Shown here piece after piece: positions 48,101 through 60,100 of a stretch of 64,000 nucleotides of DNA. The DNA is from Antedon mediterranea (taxonomy: Eukaryota; Echinodermata; Crinoidea; Comatulida; Antedonidae). A program made the translations under genes and the position numbers. Numbering within the stretch: the first letter of the stretch is position 1; each line of letters begins with the position of its first letter. The notes under the pieces are model-generated. The model was not told the DNA's origin, did no database searches, and saw only the letters and a list, made by a program, of their open reading frames with translations. Location of the stretch: contig NC_092680.1 in the NCBI RefSeq assembly GCF_964355755.1, forward strand, positions 15,539,001 through 15,603,000, in the 5' to 3' direction.

Positions 48101-51100
48101 AAAAAACATCAATAAGATACTGTAGAATTTGATTTGCTGCTATATTCATAGCATTATTGATTTTACATCTGGCGTGCTTTACAATTGCTACCAATGAATA
48201 TACAGTATGAAGATTCAGTTTTGTGTTTGTTCAATCAATTTACATTGATTTTGGCTTCAACTGTTGTAATAGGTTGACTGATACTACTGTAGGCCTAAAT
48301 TAGTAATTCATATATTTGTGAATGAATTAAAATTATATTTATTAATACAATTGAGGAAGTGACAGCAAAATATCACAGCTGGGCTCAAAATTCATCCTTG
48401 CAAATTGACACATTTACTATAATAATAGTATCAGATTCATATCGTATAATTTATTTCGCCATATAGAAAACAAAAACAAACATACTGACATAACAAATTT
48501 ATTTTAATGAGGCAGGATAATACCTACTGTAAACAAAAATTACAATCAAGTGTAATTACGATACTACAAGAATTAAAAATTTAAAACAATTAAAAAGGAT
48601 TAAAATTGCATGACAATATATAATTTATATATATGTATTTTCTCTTTTTGTTATTGTATCCTCTCTTCGGAGAGAGAAGGGCTATATTGTCAGTTTGTCC
48701 AGGTAAGCAGGCACAAAATAGACCAGTAAAATTTAGTTTAAAAAAAACAAAAAAAAAACTACTGTATTCTATCAAAGGTACTGTAGTTGATCTGAAGGTT
48801 TGTTCTGATTTGCTTGTGGTTTTGTCCGGCAATGGTTTACACACTGTTGCTGACTACTGTAGGACAAAGTACCCGGTCCTTTAAAATATAAATGATTCTT
48901 GCTTTTAAGAGAAATTTGATATTTATTGTTGGAAATCATAGACTACAGTAACTTATATAATTATTTACTTTATATATTTAGTTTTATTTATTTTTATTAA
49001 ATAAAAAATATATAACACATATGTTCAATTTAAGTATATATAGATCTTTAAACTTGTTTCACACTCTACTACCCTAATAATTTATTTATCCTCTGATAAC
49101 AGTTACTGTACAATATTGTATGTGGGTGCGATTGATTTTAGCTTATTATAATTGTGTTAATGGTAACGCCGTGTTAGAATTAGTACTTTCCCAACTGAAT
49201 CCATTATTGTGTGAAAATTCTCCATCCGATCGTGTCAAATAACAATACGTTTGGTGTATAAACTCAATTTTATTCTACTTCTACTGATAGGATATTATAT
49301 TATAGAAATGTGACATGAATTGTGCTTGTACACTGTACAGAGAATGGTGCTTCTTCTTTTGTGTATGGCTAAAATAAACAAATATATTTGTTAAGTGTGA
49401 ACGTCTGCATACATTTCAGGGGAGGGTGTTTTTTTTCTTCTTAATGTTTGATCAGGAATTAAATGGAATAATCATCATCAATATTTTGCCAATATGTTAA
49501 CATTTCTTGAATTGACTACATGCTGTACTATACACAGCATGTCCTTTCATCAGTTAGAGCTGATTTATGAATCTGTAGGTTAATTTTAAAAGGTCATAGT
49601 AATTATTACATAACTTATTTTTATACAGTTTTAATTTCGCAGTATGGCTACATTTGATTCAGTGATACTGATTGTATGTTAATTAAATCTTTATGCTGTA
49701 GTGGAAAGTATGTACAACTACTTTAGTAACTAATTCACTATTCACACTTAGGCTACAATATAAGAAACAATTTCAATAACTGTGCATATATATTATTATA
49801 TTTATAACAGAGAACTACAATATAATAAAAGTGGGACGTATCCACACAAGACAAAAAAAAGAAACAATTTCCACTTAATATTTTAGAATGTTCTCTTCTC
49901 ATGTAATGAAACTTATTGACTTTGTGAATATACTCTTTTTGTTTCAAACTTCTGCCAAATACAAACAGATGCTGAGTATACTGTATACTGTAAAAAAGAT
50001 ACTGAAGAAAAGACAAAACAGCTGATAAATAAATAATGCTAGTTGTTCAAAAACCCAAATGTTCTCCATGATTGCTGAATACAGCCACAGAATCATAACA
50101 TACAATGTACTGTACCAAAATGCAGAGCCATATATATAAAGAGTTGCGACTTTGAATGGAGTAGAAGCCATTTTTGTGTCCAACAATTCCTATGTAGAGT
50201 ATGGAGTTGAGTCTTTTGTTTTAAAAATGTATAACGTTCAAAAGGCTTTAACTATCGAATTTAATATCCAAATTTAATTTCTGTAAAGGTTTTTGTTAAA
50301 ATAATAATAAAATTATAAAGTTACTGCAAACATGTTTTTAAACAACAAAAAAAGCAATTTCGAAACGGCTCTGGATGTGCGCTCTACGCGTGCTGGTTTA
50401 GTTTGTACAGCGATTCTGTATAGTTAATGCATTGTTTTTGTATTTTGTTGTTTAAAATCATGTTCGCAGTAACTTTATGATTTCATTATTATCATAAAAA
50501 AAATATATAACAAAAACCTTTAAACAAATTGATTGTTTTGATATTAAATTCTATATTTAAAGCCTTGTGAATGTTATACATTTTTAAGCAAATGACACGA
50601 CTCCATACTCTACATAAGCATAGTTTGACCCAAAGATGGCCGGTGTGCACCCCACATGACTTTCTAAAATCCGTGAACGCAATGCCATAACTCTTTTATA
50701 CTGTATATATGGCTCTGAACCAAAATGTAACAGGTTTTGCATACTAGTATAACAGTAACTGTACTTGAATACAGTACCTTCATTTACAATTCCAAAAACA
50801 AACCTGTATACAAATAAAACAAATGAGTGAGTCATATGGCTGAGCGGTTAAGGCAGGGGCGCCGTTTACCGTACCTAAAGAGCCAACAACAACATCGGCA
50901 AGGGTTCGAGGGCGACTCGCTCCTAGTTCTGGTGGTGGAACAAGTCTTCTCGGATAAGGACTATAAACCGTAGGTCCAGTGTACACAGTTATAACCTGTG
51001 TGTACTTTAAAGAAACCCAGTTCATTATTCGAAAAAGAGTAGGGGGTTACCCCGGTGAACTGGTTCACACAATAGCCCCCTGTATCAGGGGGATTACCAC

Positions 51101-54100
51101 CTATCTGATAGGACAGTGATTAATTCACTATTGGTAATCCTTGGCCACATTGCCTAAAGACATAAAATAAAATAAAATAAAATAAAATAAAATAAAATAA
51201 AATAAAATAAAATAAATAAATAAATAAATAAACCTCTCACACATGAAAAGACTTCCTAGTTAATGTACACGGCCTACTCAACATCTACTATTATAGTACA
51301 GTAGTAGTAGTAGTATTGACAAATTCATAGTAACTACAAATGTGTTAATCTTTCATTTGAGTATGACAATATGTCCACATCGAGACACTGGTTCTCTTCA
51401 GATCACTGAAGCTGGTTGCGGTATCTGGTGTTAAAAATTGTAACAACTCAACTAAATTAATTGGCCATAAGAAATCAGGCTAGCTTGTACAGAGGCAGAT
51501 TTGGGATGTTTTTTGGTATACACGTATCTTGAAATATTGGGATATACTCCACGATTATTGGAAGGGTAGGGAGACACTGTATGGACACACCTTATGTCAT
51601 GTACTACTGCATCATTGAGAATATTAAATATAAAATGCACCTTTGCCATTTTCATTAAACTCATCAATTCAATGAAGGTCATGTTTATTAAAGTTATTCA
51701 TGCAAATTGTATTCTTTATGAAGTCAAATTTAAGATAATTAGAATTCATTGAGGCAAAGTGTTCTTTGTATGAGAAAAATATGCAAACATTTGATTGCAT
51801 CTATTCAACAATGTATTAGACACACATTATTCAAACATTATTGCAATGCATATAATATAGAATATGTTAATTAAATGTGTAATTTATGATTTAATATCCA
51901 GAAAAGTGATTATACTACGTACAGTATAGTACAAAATGATGTACAGTATCAGTGCAGTAAAATTTAACATCGCTACATAACAATTCATTGTAATTGCATT
52001 TAAATTTGATTGTATCCTTTCATTCTATTTTTATATTTTCAATGTTTTTTATGTGAATTATGTATTTTTATACCGCTTTATATAAAGTATTTTTATATTT
52101 TAATTTCTTAGTTTGGACTGTCAGGCTATAGTTAAATGGAGTTTACTTTTGTTGTCCATAGCCGACAATCAAATCCTTTTTCCTATATTGTATTTTATAC
52201 TGTATATTGTTATATTACTTAATAAATGAATGAATGAATTCTTTTCATTTTAGGCATATTATAAAGTACAGTACATTTTTTTAATACATTTTTAATTCTA
52301 ATACTCTTATTTTTTACAGTGGATTTTATACCGAGGGCCACCATGGACACAGCACATCATCTTCTGTTGTTTGGATGTGATTCAATTGAGACACATAAAA
52401 GCAAAGCTTGGTAAGAGTTATTTGTCAAAAATTAAACATGTTTAAAGTTCTCCTGACGACCTAAAACAATGTCCGATACTATCTCAATACTCGTCGGGAT
52501 TAATCTCGGACAGAGCCGACAAGTCAAGACTTTTGATCAAGCCTCGTCTTATAATGCTGTCTCAGTTGGCCTTTAGAATATCACAGATTTGATACATTAC
52601 AAAGTACTGTATTTTCCACAATAATCAATTAGATTTTCAGATTTAAATATTCATCCATACTCCAATCTTACTAGTACAGTACAGTCTAGTCTAAAGTAAT
52701 AACAGTATTTCATATATTTGATAGGTTGTGATTGGTCGCTAAACCGAAGAATGTTTTGGAATGAGTTAGTTTTAAAATTGCAAAAAAATATATACCGTAG
52801 TTCCTCGGGTATAATCCCACCTCGAGTATAATCCCACCCCCGACTTTACGATTACCTTCGCACACAAGCATATCCCCGGGCAAAGTCCCAGTGTATAATT
52901 TATCATTAGGACAGAGGTAGGCCTAGCTAGCTAGGCCGATGTTGATTTTTTTTAAAGAAATTCTCACCAAAAAATAGAGTAATTTCTCTGAATTCGGCTG
53001 ACTTAAAACTCATCAAACATTGGCCATCGTAAAGTTGAATACAACCTTAATATCATCGCCCCGATCTTCGCGTTCTGCACATCATGCATTCGCCGCACAC
53101 TCGCTCGCCGTGTACATTCTGCATGCCTTGTTTACACTACTGCATGCTTGATTACCATAAAAAAAACACCGCCCTCTATACCGACCAGAGCAGTACTGTA
53201 GTTTGTGTCACATGCAACAACATGCGATTTGCACAGAGCTCGAGCGTGGGGAATCGGGAGAGAGACAAATGGTATAGTCCATGAACTATGCCCTCATGTG
53301 GAAGCCTCCCCACAAACCACCATCATTTCTTTTCGAGACATGTTGGTTTAGTTTGTGTAATTTAAACATCAAATGCAGAACTATTGTCACATTTGTTGTG
53401 ATGAATATGACATTTAAGCAACGAGAAAGTAATTTTAACTTGCAGCTAGACGTGTCATAGGTTAAACATTTGTCTTTTTTTAGATATGTTGTAGAAAACG
53501 ATTGGTTGTTGCCTGTTTAAAAATTAATCTGTATCTGTAACATTGTTGCATTCAAGTATAAGGCTTAATAAGGAAATTATTCAGAATTTATTTAAATTAC
53601 TGGATGAAAATTAACAATTATAAAATAATAATTAATACAGTATCATTAAAAGACTTTTTATTTTAACCAATATTATTAGAGTATGTGAAGCGCCACTGGT
53701 AATGAGCTTTCATAGAAATGTGCGCTATATGTTAATGTCTAATATCTCAACTTTATCATAGAATCACTATATTACAGTATATGTTTTAAAAAGCAATGTT
53801 GCTATAATACTGTAGCTAGGTTTAATATGTTGTACAGTACAATGCATCCTTAATGAAAATTTAAACATTTAGAATTTGAATTAGTGAAAATATATTGCCT
53901 ATAAAGTACAGTATAATGTATGTAAATAACAAATATAGACCTACTGTACAGTACACCATGGCCATCACTGAAAGATATCAAAATAAATAAAAGTGGATGT
54001 TCTCTTTTCTTTTAGGAATTGTGGCTCAATGGGAACGTGTAACGGACCGTCCAAAATTATATTTGCTTGGGCCAGGAATGCTCCTTCCCCTGATATCCCA

Positions 54101-57100
54101 GCAGGTAAGGCATGACCACCTCACAATTAACTATTCACTATCACTGTTTTACTGTTCTACAAACCATTAAGACACCAGTTCTGATCCATTTTGAAAGAAA
54201 TGGAGGCAGGGTGGCTAAATTTGAAATGTAAAGTGGGCATTTAAGAGTCGACATCCCATCCTCACATTATACAGAGTAATGTTTTATCCTAAACAAAATT
54301 TCAATTACAGAATAATCAAATTTATGAATGAAATTACTGGTCACTCAAATTCATTATCATCATTTATCCCATCATTAAGAGTACCGTGTACCATAACATA
54401 ACGATTCCTTCTAATTCACACAGCATCAATGTTGATGTTTGCTCATTTTATTTCTGTACAGTAAATTATGCTGCTGTAATCTTCTTGAATGCCAAATGTC
54501 ATAGGTTATCAACATCTTTTACCATAATATGATTCTAAAATCTGGATATTTTGGATGAAAAGCATTGGAGATTAATGTTAACTGTTAAGTACATTTAAGA
54601 AGTAAACATCAATTTATAATACTGTCTTAAGAATTTAAAAAAGTGATATCAAAATGCTGTAGGCTGGCTACTTTTCTTTTTATTGATTTACAGTTTTTTT
54701 TGTTTGATTACCAGATATAATAATAATAATCAGCCACATTACAACTATAATAAAAGAAGATATTTTAAAAAAGGGAATTTGGATACAAAATAAGCTACAG
54801 TACTGTGTTAAATAATAGGGAGGTTTCGCAATCTTACGAATACGATAACGAAAACGGATACGTCACGCACACGTATTCGTTTTTCGTAAGCCAGTAAAAA
54901 TCAGTTTTGCATGGCAACGAAATATTGAAAGCGCCGTCCAAAATATGACTGCGGTAAATTTAAGCGAAGCGCAGGTACTTGGTGCTTGGCTGCCTAGGCC
55001 TAGCGTAACATCAAAGCGAGTGAGGACTTTAAAAACTGCTATTTATCAAAATTGACCAGGCATTTTAGTAAATTACTTTAGTAAATTACTTTCAATAAAT
55101 CTATAATTATATTATAATCATGAATAATTCCTGATTCAAATGCAAAATGTGTAAAATAGATTAAAAACTATACTCGTTTTGTAGTTACGAATATGACTGG
55201 TGATATTCGTCAACACGAAAACGCTTTACGAATATGAAATGGGGATCAGCTCAAAAGTTTCACAAATGTGTGACGTATCCGTTTTCGTTATCGTATTCGT
55301 AAGGTTGCGAAATAATCATCTCAAAAAGCATCATTTACTATTCAGTAGACAGCTGATCTAAATGATATTTATTACTTACCATATTAATAAGTAATATTTT
55401 ATGAATTTAATTATTTTCTATTTAATATGTTTTTTTTATTTCCTATTTTTAAAATTATTATTATCATATCACAACTTAATTTTTGAGATATTTCCCATAA
55501 GTTTAAATAGCATATTTTACATTCAGTACTATAACAGTAATCTATCATAATGATAATATTATATCTTGATACAATAATAATGATAATATTATATCTTGAT
55601 ACAATAATAATGATAATATCATATCTTGGTATAAACACAATCAAATAAGAGAATAAAAATCATAGTACAACTGCTTATCTTAAGCAAGGACAAGCCAATG
55701 CTAAAGGGGCATGTCAAGGAAAATATAAAAATATTTAATAAAATAATGTTTACAAAAATATATAAAAAAATAATATTTTGCTCTAGACAGGCTCTTCACT
55801 ACAATGACATCCTTACATATCTCTTAAGTATACCAAATATAGTAATTGCATCCTGTTGTAACATGACGACATTTGGCATTGTTTAGTTAACAATTAGGTT
55901 TTTTGTGAGTAGATACTTAAATATCTGTGGACATAGTAATAATGCACTTTACCACAATATGATCTAGAAAATATGAAAAATAACCAAGAGGATTTTTAAT
56001 TTAATTTTCTCTAAAATACATTTGTTATATAGTTTTTTTTATCATGTCATTCTATTGATTCCAATAACATGTTATAATTTAACACACATTTTGAGGTTAT
56101 AACTATACTTCCTCAATGGAAAGCAAACTAAAATCATATGTTATTTTGACATTTAAACAAGATGTAATTACTGCAGTAACTGCAGTATACTGTAACACAT
56201 AATTTTGAGCAGATATACAATAATTTATGCACATTTATCAGACAAATTAAAAAAAATCTAATTGACGGTGACAATTGTAAAAGCAGTCTGGAATATAGAA
56301 CTGCAATTAAATATCTGTACTATTTGAACTATTGAATGTAGAACGAATGTATAATAAATGGCTACGAAATTACAACAGCTGATTTAATATGCGTCTCGAC
56401 AGTATGGTCAAGGTACACTCACGATCAAACGTGAATATTAACATAAAAGGAAGGAGAGGCATCAACATGTGCCAATGGTATGGTTATTGTCTGCAGCGCC
56501 ACTGCCTAACCACTCGGCAACTTGACTCGAGCAACCTCTCGGCCACTCGACTCAACTTATTTAAATAATTATTTTTATATAATGTAACAACTAAATAAAT
56601 TCCTGTCATTTTATTGGACGATTGTGGTGAACGGTTGTTCAATAGTAAAAATTATTTTTGTGTACCGAAAAAACATGGAAAACATGAAATCGTTAGATAA
56701 AAACAGAATTAGCCTAGATGAGTTCCAGTGGCTTTCGCCTCATTGAAATATAACCTTTCATTATTCACCTCATGCAATTATTTTATATATACATTAAAAT
56801 TGTAATTTCTATAAATATTTTTTTTCAATTCTCAACAGATGTTGGTTTTAGGATTGGTCGTGAAGCAAATGTCAATTTTCTTGTACTGCAGATTCACTAT
56901 GGACATATTGAGCCCTTTCAAGGTTTGTTAAAATAACAGTAGTATCATAATATAAATACACACGGTGCATTTGGTTTTTCAGATACTGCACCACGCCAAA
57001 TAACCGTTTATTTGAAAATTGATTTAAAAATATAATTTTTATATCAACCACATTTTTGCAAAATTTATACTTCAAAAGTTGTTTAAATCATTTATTATTA

Positions 57101-60100
57101 TAATTTAATTAGTGTATTGTTATAAACATCATAAATTAACATAATTTATTTTAATTATTTTAAATTCATAATATAAAAATAACGCTTAAAAAAGAACGAC
57201 GTTTTGACTCCATCATAGGGTCATTATCAGGTCTTTTGTTATATAAACTTTGACCCTTGGCTTGTGCTATTTAATTAGTTGTTGTTTTAAATTTTTTCAT
57301 TGGACTTGATAATAATATAATATCAAAATTTATTAAATGATATTTATCCCATAATATACAATCTACGATAATGTAATTAATTGATATAAAAAATGTATTA
57401 AAAAAGTAACATCATTTGAATAAAAGAACAAAGCACACATCTACACATAATCAAACATCGTATACTCTATCTCTAACAATTTTTTCAATCTTCTATCGAC
57501 TAAAGCCGAAGTATAGTCGTTATCTCGGGACCGTTCTATGGCCACCACCAGGTAGGCTTACTTCATCAAGGCTTCTATGAATGGATGTACTGGTTGGGAG
57601 CAGGAACGCTAGTAGACCAAACCCTGTACCGTTTTGATTACGATCAATCGAGAAATTACCTCACGACGTCGTTCTTTTTTAAGCGTTATTTTTATGTTAT
57701 GTATTTACAATAAACGTACCCTCATTTGTTATTTTTAATTCATAATTTAAATATGATCAAATTGCTTTAAATCCTAATGTATTCAAATTTTGAAAAAACA
57801 ATATAATTAACACTTATATTCACATATTTTTACTATTGAAAATTATGTTTTGTCTTATTATTTATGTCATTAATAGACACTTTATGTATGTTTTTGTTTT
57901 TCTTCAACAGATGGTAGTGTAGATAATTCAGGATTGACACTTGTGATGACAATGCAAAGGTAATAAAAATAATAATCTATACAACAGGATGAATACCGTT
58001 ATAAAAATTAAGTTATATCTATTGTTCCCCTGAAATATAATGTTCTGTTGTAGAATATGCCATTTTAATGTCACATAATTTAATATTCACTTTTTATCAA
58101 AAATTGGATCGGAAAAAAAAAATGAAGCCGGAAAAAAAATGTAATTGAAAAAAAACAAAATGGCTACTTGAAAAACACTGTCTGAAAAAAGAATGTTTAT
58201 TTTGTTTTTGTATAAGTGAAATAATTATTTTTGCTTGTTGTTTTTAAATAATTTTATTAAAACTACATAAAATGGCCTAATCAAAGTTTGATTTTATTTA
58301 ACTTTTACATATTTTAAAGGACAATATATTTCCTATTACATATTTGTTGTTTAATAGATTAGTTTTTCTAATGGCAGTAACCTATTGTTTTTATGAATGT
58401 TAAAGCTATTAATGGGATGTTGACTTTAATTAAAGCGATGATTTTGAAGCAGTATATTCTCATGGTACATGTAATCTAACCAATATTTTTAGATTAAATT
58501 TACGCCTTTTGATTGGATGATTAGAAAAGGCTATGAATGTAATTTCATCCTTAAACATTGTAATGTGATTAAGAAGTCAGAAAGTGTGCCATGAGTATTA
58601 AGCTACTCTATACAATATGTGAGTGTCAACATGTCAATAAAGTCATCTAAAATTATATTCACATTGAGACATGATTCCGGTCTAATTGGCAGGTAAATTG
58701 TAAAGAAAAATTAGTGCAGTGTTTAAGATTAGAATCAATAAAACTAACTCTTTCAAATTCCACCCAACCAAATTCATTTTCCGTGTGAATGTGGCTTTAG
58801 TTTACACACGTACAAAACAAAAATACATTCTTTTTATCCCTAATGAAAGAAACGAGTTCATCATATTATTAAATTCATGTACATATATATCATGCTAAAT
58901 ATATGAATACTTACAGGAAGAAATTCTAAACCTCCCTTTGTTTTTGTATACAGTATATAAATATATTTGTTTAATGTTTCCCACTTTTTAAAAACCTAAA
59001 ACCTGTTCCTGGAAACCAGGCATTGTGGTTTGTTACTTTGTTTAAATTACTTGATTGATATACTTATTATTCAAATTAACTACAGTATATCTAATTTGAG
59101 CAATTGTATGTCAACATGAATTTCCTTTTAAACAAATAAAATGAACTGTGAACTATGATATCTCTATTCTCAGAGGAGTGTTGGTAATGGAATCGTTGAT
59201 TGTATATGAATAATTAACGAAGTAGAAATTATCAATAAATTGTCTTTTTTTAAATATTGTTTCAGGCAACAATATTTGGCCGGTATCTACTTACTTGTCT
59301 CAGGAAGTATTTATATTCCACCTCATGGTGAAAGTGAGTATTATAATGTGCTAATTATGTTAATTGTTCCATGATACCTGTAGTATAACAGCAGGTGGAC
59401 AATAAATCACAGCTGAGAGTCATATATGCCTTCTTTAGGATGTGTTCACACAAGCTAACAAATTATTTAGCTCAAAGAAACTGTGCGTGTAGTTCATCTG
59501 TTTGTTTCCAATTCAAGTCAGTTTTATGAAATCAATTAATATTGGAGGTCTTTAATACACAAATTCAACCAAACGATTATAATAATATACTTGAGCTGCC
59601 TAAAACCTTGATTGGATATCAAAGAAATACAAGTAGTTGATTGGTTACTAAAGAAAGAGGTCAAATTGCCAGTCTCAATCTTTATATACTGTACCATTAT
59701 ATTAGACTTAAATAAATGGCATCCAGTAGTAACCTCTATTAAATGGACACACCTTTGGGACCCAATAAAGTGTCCTTTAATAGTGGTTGGATAGGTAATG
59801 TAGTCATTGACCTTTTCACAGGAAAGTGTATGGTATATTCAAGTACACTCTCAACTTTATATACAGGTATACTGGATCAACATAATATTCAAGAACCTCT
59901 ATTAATTTTGTATCTGGATATATCAAACTGAGTTTGACAAAAAAAGTGTGATAATATGCTCAAATATTGTAGTGATGTGCCCAAATAGGGTTGGTAGTGA
60001 TATGCCCAAATATGGTAATGATATGACTTCATCATGTCCATATATGGGCACATCACATTTTTTTATCACATAATGATAAAGTTTGATAGTGCGAATAGAG

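Noticed and set aside
50829-50915. Functional tRNA gene
   Set aside because: A and B boxes are present, but the intervening sequence does not fold as a tRNA, and the body continues into a SINE found elsewhere.
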